A stretch of 64,000 nucleotides of DNA, taken from JANQJA01 sp047947185 (lineage in GTDB: Bacteria > Pseudomonadota > Gammaproteobacteria > Pseudomonadales > Azotimanducaceae). A program made the position numbers and the translations under genes. The notes below the pieces were generated by a model. The model searched no databases and was not told where the DNA came from. It saw only the letters and a program-made list of their open reading frames with translations. Shown piece after piece: positions 33,502 to 40,742 of this stretch. Location: assembly GCA_047947185.1 (NCBI GenBank), contig CP170502.1:4774001-4838000 (forward strand). Direction: 5' to 3'. Numbering within the stretch: position 1 is the stretch's first letter; the number at the start of each line of letters is the position of its first letter.

Positions 33502-33636
33502 CATGACGTTGAAGCCGTTCCTACGCCTTCGGCTCCGTCACTCGGACGTGCCTACTCCAGGTTCGTTTGCGAATGGCTTCGCCATTTTATCACAAACGCC
33601 CCTTCCGCAGTCACGCCGCTTAACGTGGTGTTAGGC
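33496..33636 (+). other. attC 37
   Basis: R'' GCATAAC 33496-33502, R' GTTAGGC 33630-33636, 141 bp. R'' does not match the cassette's own opening TTATGT (expected ACATAAC), the only mismatch in the array. The frame stops at TAG 33632-33634. Confidence 0.93.
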
Positions 33637-33641
33637 GTCCC

Positions 33642-34076
33642 ATGAGTACTGATATGGATGAAATTCAAATACGAAAAATTGACGCGCAATTTGATCAATC
33701 TTTAGTCGAATGGTCCGATCGCTACTTTGAACAATATATGCACCCCAACTTCGTATGGGTCCACAACCATGCAACGCTCATCCAACGATCACGAGATGAG
33801 TTTCTTGAGATGGGAAGAAAAAATCACGAATCTGGGCGTCCATCCGTAAGTATCCGTCGTGAGCAAAGCAATGTAGTTGTACTCGTCGAAACCGACACTG
33901 CCATTGCCTATGGATATACCTCCGTTGAACGCTCCGAAAACTACGTTGCGCGAACTGGATCCCGGAAATACCTGAAGTACCACTTCATGCGAACCTACGC
34001 CAGGCTTGAGGATAGTTGGTGGTTGCTGGCAAATCATACAATGGAAGTGTGGAGTGGGAATGAACCGGCCGCCTAA
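33642..34076 (+). CDS. NTF2-like / SnoaL-type protein
   Basis: 144 residues with the NTF2-like alpha+beta cone pattern: an N-terminal helix (IDAQFDQSLVEWSDRYFEQY), FVWVHNHATLIQ, then strands ending YHFMRTYARLEDSWWLLANHTMEVW, typical of DUF4440/SnoaL domains. Such proteins are small enzymes or ligand binders; the substrate cannot be assigned. ATG lies seven bases after the core TAG. The stop is in R'' of attC 38, which is broken by the IS110-type element. Confidence 0.82.
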   Translation: MSTDMDEIQIRKIDAQFDQSLVEWSDRYFEQYMHPNFVWVHNHATLIQRSRDEFLEMGRKNHESGRPSVSIRREQSNVVVLVETDTAIAYGYTSVERSENYVARTGSRKYLKYHFMRTYARLEDSWWLLANHTMEVWSGNEPAA

Positions 34077-34084
34077 CATGAAGT
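34071..34084 (+). other. attC 38 (left part; split by IS110-type element)
   Basis: R'' GCCTAAC 34071-34077 then ATGAAG; the rest (TTGAAGCTGACC onward) resumes near 37152 and ends with R' GTTATGC 37231-37237. The restored site is 99 bp with an open frame. Confidence 0.9.
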
Positions 34085-34400
34085 CTATGGACTCCTCCGT
34101 CAACGCGTGATCACCCCAACACAATCCCGGTGGCGCACGCGGTTTCAGAAAACACACGGTACCTAGGACAAAGAGCCCCGGTTGCAAACGTCTATGCGAC
34201 CTCTTCAGTGGAACATCATGGTTCCGGGTCAAACTAGGTTCCGCGCCTGGCCGGCCCATCGTTGAAGCGAGCAGGTTGCTCGAACATGTTATCGGCCTCG
34301 GGCCAGGCCCGGAGTTCGGTTGACTAATTGTCACAGGTGCACCGGTGTTGGTGGGTTCATTCGATCAATTGTTACTGTGCTTCCGTTGTTGATTTATCGA
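34085..34400 (-). ncRNA. Candidate bridge RNA region of the IS1111-type element
   Basis: Non-coding DNA between transposase stop and element end. The part 34090-34260 is clearly related to 42140-42310, a relic elsewhere in the window, with long identical stretches separated by variable ones (for example around 34183-34212 and 42233-42262). Conservation without an ORF, at the side expected for IS1111 elements, fits a structured guide RNA. RNA borders are not defined. Confidence 0.5.
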
Positions 34401-34995
34401 TTTATCGGCGCTGGTATTCCTCATTGCGGGTCCATAGGCACCAGATAATGCGTGCCATCTTGTTGGCGAGAGCCACTGCGGCGACGTTGTGACAACTGTG
34501 TTGTTTGAGTTGCAGTGCCCAGCGCTGCAGTTCGGTGCGTTTTCCGTCGTCTAACCTGGCAGCAGCAATCAGCGCGGATCGAGCCCCGTGGACGAGCAGG
34601 GTGCGCAGGTAAGGATCTCCCTTCTTGGTGATGCTCCCCAGCCTGCGCGTATTGCCCGATGAAAATTCTCGTGGCGTGATGCCGAGCCATGCACTGAACT
34701 GGCGTGCATGGGCAAAAGTATGGATGTCTGGCACTGACGCGACCATGGCGGTTGCGGTAATCAGGCCAACGCCGGGAATTGTCATCAGGAGTTGGACGAC
34801 TGGATCTTGTTCACCAATCGCGGCGAGTTGGCGTTCGAGTTGCTTCAGCCGTTGCTCCAACTCGTTCACTTCTTCAATCACCGGCAGGAGCGCCTGCCTG
34901 AGCGTCTCGGGAACTTGTTCGGTAGGCTGCGACAGCAGGTCGGCAAATCGGGCCGTGCCCTTCGGTGGTTGTCAACATAGTTGTCGCGTCAATCT

Positions 34996-36048
34996 TCAAG
35001 ATACAGCCTGTTTTTCTTGCGCGGCATTTGCCGGATTCAATTGAACTGCCATCGGTAGGTTCCAGTTTCTGACCTGTCCACTCCACCTGGCGGGATTGTT
35101 CGCCCTTGCCATTTCGTACACCTGTTTGCGCTGTCGCATGACAGCGGTGGCTTCACCATCATGACGCTGACTGGGTGTTATAAACTTGATACCACTGTGC
35201 TTGTGTCGATAGTTGTACCAATGCGTGAACTCAAGCACCCATTGTCTGGCGTCTGTCAGGCTCGCAAAGCCCTTGTACGGATAGTCTGGACGATACTTGC
35301 AGGTGCGGAACAGGGATTCCGCAAACGCGTTGTCGTTGCTTACACGAGGCCGACTGTAAGAGCTTGCCACGCCCAGTCGATCCAGCGTAACCACCAGTGA
35401 GGCGCCCTTCATCGGACTGCCATTATCCGAGTGCAATACCAGCACATTGGCTCCTACCTGCTCCCGCAAGTGTGTGCGACTCACCAGGCTGGCCGCATCT
35501 TCAGCCGACTCCTGCTCGTGGATTTCCCAGCCCACAATCTTGCGACTGAACAGATCCATGATGAGGTACAGGTAGAAGAAGACACCTTTGGCAGGGCCTG
35601 GCAACCAGGTGATATCCCAGCACCAAACCTGATTCGGTGCCGTGGCGATGTGGGTCGTCGGCGCAGTGCGTTTAGGCGCCTGGCTGCGACCACGCGCATG
35701 TTGTTGCTCAGCATCGCGCAGAACGCGATAGAAGCTTGATTCCGATGCGAGATATCGGCCTTGATCCGCCAGTGCAGGCACAATCTGGCTTGGCGGCAGG
35801 CTTTGATAGGCTTCGCTGTTTGCAACCCTCAGGATCTCTTCCCGCTCAGCTTCACTGAGTTTGTGGGCCGGGGCTGGTCTGGTTGCGGTCGGCCTGCCGT
35901 CTACTTTGACCTCACCTGTTGCTGTCCAGCGTTGCAACGTGCGGATGGTAATGCCCAATTCACCACAGGCCTTGAACCTGCGCGCACCTGCTGTGACAGC
36001 TTCTTCGATCAATGTGATTGCGTTGCTGCGATCCGAGGCACTGATCAT
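34996..36048 (-). CDS. IS3-family OrfB transposase (copy 3)
   Basis: Identical 350-residue DDE transposase, intact, reading leftward. It overlaps OrfA by 4 bases. Confidence 0.93.
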   Translation of the reverse strand: MISASDRSNAITLIEEAVTAGARRFKACGELGITIRTLQRWTATGEVKVDGRPTATRPAPAHKLSEAEREEILRVANSEAYQSLPPSQIVPALADQGRYLASESSFYRVLRDAEQQHARGRSQAPKRTAPTTHIATAPNQVWCWDITWLPGPAKGVFFYLYLIMDLFSRKIVGWEIHEQESAEDAASLVSRTHLREQVGANVLVLHSDNGSPMKGASLVVTLDRLGVASSYSRPRVSNDNAFAESLFRTCKYRPDYPYKGFASLTDARQWVLEFTHWYNYRHKHSGIKFITPSQRHDGEATAVMRQRKQVYEMARANNPARWSGQVRNWNLPMAVQLNPANAAQEKQAVS

Positions 36049-36542
36049 GCGTCCTCTCCTTCCCCCCAGATCGCATTGGCCTTTTTTCGCAGCACCAGCA
36101 ACGCCGCGGCCTCGGCCAACGCCTTCTCTTTACGGCGCAGTTCACGCTCCAGTGCCTTGATCTGCTGCTTGTCCTGGCGGGATTGTTCGCGTTGCGCCTT
36201 ATCGAGTTCAGCAGCCGTCAGGTTGCCCTTGATACAGGCTTCACGCCAGCTCGCGACCTGTTCGGCATACAAGCCTTTCTTGCGACAGTATTCGGCCAGT
36301 TCTGCTGCGCTCAGCGGGGCTGTTTCCAGCACCACACGAAACTTCTCTTCAGCTGACCACTTCTCCGGATTCTTGCCATCTCCAGGCACCACTAACCCTC
36401 CATTCCTTGCCTGCTTGCGCCAAGTATAAAGGGTAACGTCAGAGATGCCGGTCTCTGCAACCAGTTCAGATACTCGCTTGTTCATTGGTGGCATCATCTT
36501 TTGGATGATTGCCTCTTTCTGCTCTTGCGGATAACGCTTCAC
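36045..36542 (-). CDS. IS3-family OrfA (copy 3)
   Basis: Identical 165-residue helix-turn-helix protein with a coiled-coil tail, GTG start at 36542. Confidence 0.9.
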   Translation of the reverse strand: MKRYPQEQKEAIIQKMMPPMNKRVSELVAETGISDVTLYTWRKQARNGGLVVPGDGKNPEKWSAEEKFRVVLETAPLSAAELAEYCRKKGLYAEQVASWREACIKGNLTAAELDKAQREQSRQDKQQIKALERELRRKEKALAEAAALLVLRKKANAIWGEGEDA

Positions 36543-37150
36543 TATTCATTCCTTGCCGCCCCCTCTCAATGGACAAAAATGGAGACGCGACAACTATCCT
36601 GACAGAGGGGGCCTTACGGAACGTGAGCCCGAATTCAGCGAGCAAACCATGAACCAGGTTGATGCGTTGCTTGCGGGTCTTGTCGTATTGACTGCGGATG
36701 CGATGCAATCCCTGTAGCGCCTGCTGTGACTCACATTTCATGGGCACCGGCTTGAGTTCAGTGTCCTGGTTGGCGCGAAGCAACGCATCGGCGTCTGCCG
36801 AGTCGTTCTTGTTGCGCCGCACATAGGGACGCACGTAGGGTGCATGAATCAACCGCGGTTGATGGCCATAGGCCTTCGCCTTGCGTGCCCAGTAATGTGC
36901 CGAGGAGCAGGTCTCCATCACGAGGGTGGCGGGTTCATGATTGGCCAGGAAACGATCAAACTGCGCGCGTGAGAAACGCTTCCTGGAAACGATACGTCCC
37001 GCCTGGTTCGCGACTGAGACCTGGAAAACAGACTTTGCGAGATCAACCCCAATGGTCGTAGTATTCATGTATGGACTCCTTCATGTCGTTAGATACTTGC
37101 GTGGCACATTATGATGCCGAATCTTTGTGGCAGGAGGAGTCCATACTATC

Positions 37151-37237
37151 GTTGAAGCTGACCAAGGAACCTGTCACGCGGCTTGCGTGCGCAACCCGCG
37201 CGCCAGAACCGCTTGGCAGCTTAACTTGGTGTTATGC
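37151..37237 (+). other. attC 38 (right part)
   Basis: Continues the site begun at 34071; R' GTTATGC 37231-37237. The embedded frame ends at TAG 37245-37247, 38 bases before the next gene. This is the one coding cassette with a GTTAT core whose gene is not approached by that frame. Confidence 0.88.
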
Positions 37238-37251
37238 GGCTGGCTAGCTCG

Positions 37252-37280
37252 TTGACCGCTGTCACGTGACGCATTACAAT
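37252..37280 (+). promoter_or_regulatory. higBA promoter with palindromic operator
   Basis: TTGACC (37252-37257), 17 bases, TACAAT (37275-37280). The perfect palindrome GTCACGTGAC (37261-37270) fills the spacer and is a likely HigA operator. The -10 box ends five bases before ATG 37286, so the message may be nearly leaderless. Confidence 0.72.
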
Positions 37281-37285
37281 GACGC

Positions 37286-37567
37286 ATGATTAAGTCATTC
37301 GCAGATCGGAGAACTTACGATCTCTATTCCAAGGGGAAAGCCAAGAAGTTTCCTGCGGATGTCTCAAAGAGGGCCGCTAGAAAGCTTGAGTACGTTGATC
37401 TAGCTGAAAAGATCGACGATCTTGGGGTGCTACCCGGCAACCGGCTTCACTCCTTAACTGGCGATAGAAAAGGACAGTATTCGATCTCCATAAATGATCA
37501 ATGGCGTATCTGTTTCAAGTTTCTTGACGGCAACGCATATGATGTAGAAGTCTGTGATTATCACTGA
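37286..37567 (+). CDS. higB: HigB-type toxin (RelE superfamily)
   Basis: 93 residues with the HigB pattern: MIKSFADRRTYDLYSKGKAK near the start, KLEYVDLAEKIDDLGVLPGNRLHSL, and the C-terminal YSISINDQWRICFKF...YDVEVCDYH. HigB enzymes cut mRNA on the ribosome. The toxin-first order and the following antitoxin are typical of higBA. It has its own promoter, as usual for integron toxin-antitoxin cassettes, where the pair is thought to stabilise the array. Stop at 37567, 10 bases before higA. Confidence 0.92.
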   Translation: MIKSFADRRTYDLYSKGKAKKFPADVSKRAARKLEYVDLAEKIDDLGVLPGNRLHSLTGDRKGQYSISINDQWRICFKFLDGNAYDVEVCDYH

Positions 37568-37577
37568 GGACAGGCTA

Positions 37578-37892
37578 ATGAGTGTAATAAACGACAGAAA
37601 GATGTTGAGAAGGCCGACACACCCGGGCGAGATGCTGCGCGAAGATTTCCTGCCGGACTTTGAATTGACGGTATCAGGGCTAGCGGAGTCTATTGGAGTA
37701 TCTCGTCAATCTGTCAATGAAATACTGAGGGAACGACGAGCAATCAGTCCAGAGATGGCGCTGAGACTTAGCAAGCTTTTTGGCAACTCTCCAGAATTTT
37801 GGATGAACGCACAACGCGCTGTAGATCTATGGGATGCGTCTCAGACCATCAAGAAAGACGTCCAAAAAATTAAGCCCTTACACGCCGCATAA
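37578..37892 (+). CDS. higA: HigA-type antitoxin
   Basis: 104 residues, XRE-type helix-turn-helix: RRPTHPGEMLREDFLPDFELTVSGLAESIGVSRQSVNEILRERRAISPEMALRLSKLFGNSPEFWMN, the VapI/HigA signature. It neutralises HigB and represses the promoter. ATG 37578 follows GAGGA; an in-frame upstream start at 37554 would overlap higB and is less likely. Stop TAA in R'' of attC 39. Confidence 0.93.
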   Translation: MSVINDRKMLRRPTHPGEMLREDFLPDFELTVSGLAESIGVSRQSVNEILRERRAISPEMALRLSKLFGNSPEFWMNAQRAVDLWDASQTIKKDVQKIKPLHAA

Positions 37893-38030
37893 CATGAAGT
37901 TCAAGCCGTGTTTCCGCAGCAAGCTGCTCCAACACTCGGACGTGCCACTCCAGGCTGCGTTTGCAAATGGCTTCGCCATTTTGTCGCAAACGCAGCCTTC
38001 CGTGTCACGCCGCTTAACTTGGTGTTATGT
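37887..38030 (+). other. attC 39
   Basis: R'' GCATAAC 37887-37893, R' GTTATGT 38024-38030, 144 bp. The embedded frame stops at TGA 38056-38058, just past GTG 38048. Confidence 0.95.
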
Positions 38031-38047
38031 GCCATTGTGTGTCCTCC

Positions 38048-38554
38048 GTGAATCCTGAGCCCTTATATACTTTTGCAGAAATTACTGCGGGATTAGTCGG
38101 GCTCGCAGCCGTGGCTGTTGCGCTTCTGCAGAGAGGCTCACAGTTGCAATCGTCAGACCTATTTAGATTTTACTTGATCGTTTTCTGGGGTGTCTTTGTC
38201 GTAACCGTTTGTTTCATACCAATCTGGGTCGACCGTTATATTAGTGATTCTTCGTTGCTTTGGTTTTGGTCAGCATGCATAGCATTGGCAATAACGATAC
38301 CCTTCGTTCTCGTACTGATTGTACTGACCGAACTCAAGACGATTAAAGAACTGCCTAGAAGATGGATAGTTGGAATGCTCGTTTGCATGTTGTTGTATGT
38401 ACCTGCTGCAGCGATAAATATTAGTGGTTGGCCTTTACCTCGTGGGCAGACTTATTATGAGATCGGAATCCTCTTAGGTATTCTTCAAATTGTTTGGACA
38501 TTCGCCGATCTTGTCGTCCATCCTGAAGCCGCACACACGGAAACGGGCACATAA
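38048..38554 (+). CDS. Multi-TM protein, MNPxxLxTxAE family (copy 2 of 2)
   Basis: 168 residues, about five membrane helices, same length and plan as the protein at 32995: NPEPLYTFAEITAGLVGLAAVAVALL, VCFIPIWVDRY, GWPLPRGQTYYEIGILLGIL. Sequence is diverged but start and motifs align. GTG 38048 is the start that aligns with its relative. Unknown function; stop in R''. Confidence 0.8.
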   Translation: MNPEPLYTFAEITAGLVGLAAVAVALLQRGSQLQSSDLFRFYLIVFWGVFVVTVCFIPIWVDRYISDSSLLWFWSACIALAITIPFVLVLIVLTELKTIKELPRRWIVGMLVCMLLYVPAAAINISGWPLPRGQTYYEIGILLGILQIVWTFADLVVHPEAAHTETGT

Positions 38555-38658
38555 CATGCAGTTGAAGTCGTTCGCTGCGCTCACTCGGACCAAGCACCTG
38601 CGGCCAAAATGTGAATCACATTTTGGTCCTCGGCGTCTTGGCCGCTTAACCCGGTGTT
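38549..38658 (+). other. attC 40 (split by MITE)
   Basis: R'' ACATAAC 38549-38555; cut after GTT 38656-38658 and resumed as GTTATGT 38835-38841. The restored site is 114 bp with an open frame that would end at TAG 38861-38863, just past GTG 38857. Confidence 0.92.
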
Positions 38659-38834
38659 GAGGCTGTAGAAAAACCCTTGATCAGAATTTTGGAGAAAAAG
38701 TTTCGTGCGTACAGTTCTCTCAAATTATTTTCCGAATGCTAGACGATTCAGAATTCGCGTGAGCACGCATCACAGCATCCCTGCCTTCAGCAGATTTATC
38801 TCTGTTCCGCGAACAGGGGGTTTTCTACAGCCTC
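38659..38834 (+). mobile_element. MITE with IS1182-type ends in attC 40
   Basis: 176 bp, no ORF. Left end GAGGCTGTAGAAAAACCC and right end GGTTTTCTACAGCCTC match the ends of the IS1182-family elements at 11568 and 20125; the interior does not. Flanked by GTT on both sides, the same target. Confidence 0.85.
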
Positions 38835-38856
38835 GTTATGTGCTCTGGAGTGCCGC

Positions 38857-39165
38857 GTGCTAGACCTAAGGCCCACATGCGAGCACTGCAACCGATTGCT
38901 ACCGCCGGAATCCCCGGATGCGATGATATGTTCGTTCGAATGCACCTTCTGCCGCGAGTGTGTGGAGAATGTCTTGGAGAATGTGTGCCCGAACTGCGGC
39001 GGGGGTTTTTCGCCTAGACCACACCGACCAGCGACGGATCTGATTAACGGAAACTTTCTGGGCAGATTCCCTGCGCCGACGAAGGTAGTGAATAAGCCCG
39101 TCAATGTAGAGCGACACCGACGGTTTGCCCAAGACATAAGGCATGTGCCACCGCAGGATCGCTAG
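38857..39165 (+). CDS. DUF1272-family zinc-ribbon protein
   Basis: 102 residues. LDLRPTCEHCNRLLPPES, then MICSFECTFCRECVENVLENVCPNCGGGF: four CxxC-type pairs in the DUF1272 arrangement, predicted to bind two zinc ions. The family has no established function. The C-terminal 45 residues (ATDLINGNFLGRFPAPTKVV) are an extension without recognised fold. GTG 38857 follows GGAG by seven bases. Confidence 0.88.
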   Translation: MLDLRPTCEHCNRLLPPESPDAMICSFECTFCRECVENVLENVCPNCGGGFSPRPHRPATDLINGNFLGRFPAPTKVVNKPVNVERHRRFAQDIRHVPPQDR

Positions 39166-39176
39166 TAAGAGGAGGC

Positions 39177-39190
39177 ACATAACATGAAGT
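39177..39190 (+). other. attC 41 (truncated by IS110-type relic)
   Basis: R'' ACATAAC 39177-39183 then ATGAAG, followed directly by TCTATGGACT, the same junction as in attC 38. No R' is found to the right, so this is the last recognisable cassette of the main array. Confidence 0.8.
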
Positions 39191-39585
39191 CTATGGACTA
39201 TCCCGTCAACGGATCGGCTATCGATTCTCTTGTGTTTTATGCCTTTCCTTTTTCCTCTGGGTTCCTACATGAGCGACTGCCTCGGTAATCCCCCCGAGGA
39301 TTGAATCCAAGTCCATCAAAAATGGGGATTACCCCAGGACCTAACAGCTAGCGGTTCATTCCTTGTACGTCTCCGTTCCGATAAAGACTATGCTAGAGTT
39401 TTCCAGGTGGTGGCGTCCGGAAGGTTTGTTATGAACAAATTGGTGGCGGGGGCTCTGCCAGTCCACGAAACGGGCAGCACCTTTCGTGGGAAGTTATCGT
39501 GTCTATGAGCGCGGGCAGGTGCCCTGTCTAAGGCATTTTGGCAGCACCTGTCTGGAGTCCTGGCAGGCAGAATAGGGGGATAGGT
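39187..39585. other. Gene-free region: IS110-type end relic and an inverted repeat
   Basis: Begins with an IS110-type left end (TCTATGGACTATCCCGTCAA) that soon loses similarity to the element at 34085. GGTAATCCCC (39284-39293) and GGGGATTACC (39324-39333) form a perfect 10-bp inverted repeat around a 30-base loop. No gene is seen before the TTG at 39586. Confidence 0.6.
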
Positions 39586-40254
39586 TTGAAGCTACTTCTC
39601 ACGTCAGCGGGTGTCACGAATACCAGCATCCACGATGCGCTGGTCGACCTTCTGGGCAAGCCGGTCGCAGAGTCGACAGCTTTGTGCATTCCCACTGCGC
39701 AGTATGGCCATCCCATGGTCGGCCCCGGCGTTATGCCCTGGAAGTTCATCAGTGGTAAGGCAGATAATCCGATGGTAAATCTCGGCTGGAAGTCCGTCGG
39801 TATACTGGAATTGACAGCGCTACCCAGTATAGACGACGAACTCTGGGTGCCATTGGTTTCGGATACTGATGTGCTACTTGTAGCTGGCGGGGATGCCCTC
39901 TATCTGTGCCATTGGATTCGGGAGTCCGGTCTGCTGGGTCTGTTTCCATCGTTGGACGAGACGGTCTGGGTAGGGTTGAGCGCAGGGAGCATGGTGATGG
40001 CCCCCAGAATAGGCAATGAGTTTGTTCAGTGGAAGTCGCCGAGTGGAGACGATACCACCCTTGGCGTCGTAGACTTTTCAATTTGCCCGCACCTGGCGCA
40101 GGACGGCATGCCTGGAAACTCGATGGCGGAAGCAGAGCAATGGGCCGCCGGCATTCAAGGACCTGCCTACGCGATAGATGACGAAACGGCGATCAAGGTG
40201 GTTGACGGTACAGTCGAGGTCGTGTCAGAAGGGGTGTGGAAACGGCTACAGTAA
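39586..40254 (+). CDS. Peptidase S51 (dipeptidase E-like) family protein
   Basis: 222 residues of the class I glutamine-amidotransferase-like fold: KLLLTSAGVTN at the start, LLVAGGDALYLCHW, and the nucleophile elbow VGLSAGSMVM with Ser in place of Cys, as in S51 peptidases. Members cut aspartyl dipeptides or cyanophycin fragments; the exact substrate is unknown. TTG 39586 follows AGGGGGATAGG and aligns with family N-termini. No core sites flank it clearly, so cassette origin cannot be shown. Confidence 0.82.
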   Translation: MKLLLTSAGVTNTSIHDALVDLLGKPVAESTALCIPTAQYGHPMVGPGVMPWKFISGKADNPMVNLGWKSVGILELTALPSIDDELWVPLVSDTDVLLVAGGDALYLCHWIRESGLLGLFPSLDETVWVGLSAGSMVMAPRIGNEFVQWKSPSGDDTTLGVVDFSICPHLAQDGMPGNSMAEAEQWAAGIQGPAYAIDDETAIKVVDGTVEVVSEGVWKRLQ

Positions 40255-40369
40255 CCTGCTTCGTGTGATTATTTTGTCACGACGACTATGGGCGCCATTC
40301 GATTCAGAGGTATTTTGGTGGCTTGGCAATGGCAGTGTTTGGGACTTTCGGATGTTTGATTCGGAGGTG

Positions 40370-40705
40370 ATCGCAAGAACACAGTGAAGAAAATGAGGAT
40401 AGACACCTTAGCGACCACACGCGGTGCGCGGCCGAAGAGAAGAACAAGGTGACGGGGCAGTGGTTGATGTACTGACTGGTGCACAATGTCGGGGAACTAC
40501 AGCGGTAAGGACAACTGGGTCAGTAACGGTGCACAACAAAGCCTTTGACGTATTTGTCGTCTCTGGGGTCGGGTGCCGAGACCTGAACCAGGCGTCGCGA
40601 TTTGCGTGATAACACTGTAAGAGAGGCTGTACAAAATGCGCTCTATGCGAAACACCACATTGTCCCGATCGCATGTTTGTGTTGAGCAGCTTTTTCCACA
40701 GTCTT
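40370..40705 (+). mobile_element. Decayed IS1182-family relic
   Basis: CAAGGTGACGGGGCAGTGG, the stretch to GGACAACTGGGTCAGTAA and GCAGCTTTTTCCACAGTCTT correspond to the transposase 3' end and right end of the intact elements at 11568 and 20125, with many substitutions and frame breaks. The right end abuts GTCATAC (40706-40712), a decayed GTTATAC core: the same target as the intact copies. Confidence 0.75.
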
Positions 40706-40742
40706 GTCATACGCCTTTTGACCATCGAGCGAGCGTCAATTG

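Larger units (their letters stand above)
34963..36611 (-). mobile_element. IS3-family element, copy 3
   Basis: 1649 bp in inverted orientation to copies 1 and 2, flanked by CCTT (34959-34962, 36612-36615). It sits inside the IS110 transposase gene. Confidence 0.93.
34402..37068 (-). pseudogene. IS110/IS1111-family transposase interrupted by IS3 copy 3
   Basis: Segments 36612-37068 and 34402-34958 join in frame after removing the IS3 and one CCTT, restoring 337 residues. The N-terminal DEDD/RuvC-like domain starts NTTTIGVDLAKSVFQVSV, and NDSADADAL follows. The C-terminal Tnp_20 domain contains LMTIPGVGLITATAMVA, FSAWLGITPRE and GDPYLRTLLVHGAR with the expected Ser region nearby. ATG 37068 is a clear start. 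Confidence 0.88.
34085..37150 (-). mobile_element. IS1111/IS110-type element inserted in attC 38, itself split by IS3 copy 3
   Basis: Ends carry inverted TATGGACTCCT (from 34086) and AGGAGTCCATA (to about 37145), sub-terminal as in the IS1111 group. The transposase reads leftward. About 315 bases of non-coding DNA follow its 3' end (34085-34401), where the IS1111 group keeps its guide RNA. Insertion is just after the first bases of the attC left arm. Exact boundaries are uncertain by a few bases. Confidence 0.82.

Noticed and set aside
6536..38841. Regularly recurring similar sequences that might suggest a CRISPR array
   Set aside because: Units are 96-144 bp attC palindromes spaced from about 0.3 to several kb apart, with core boxes and genes between. 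No short direct repeats with uniform spacers.
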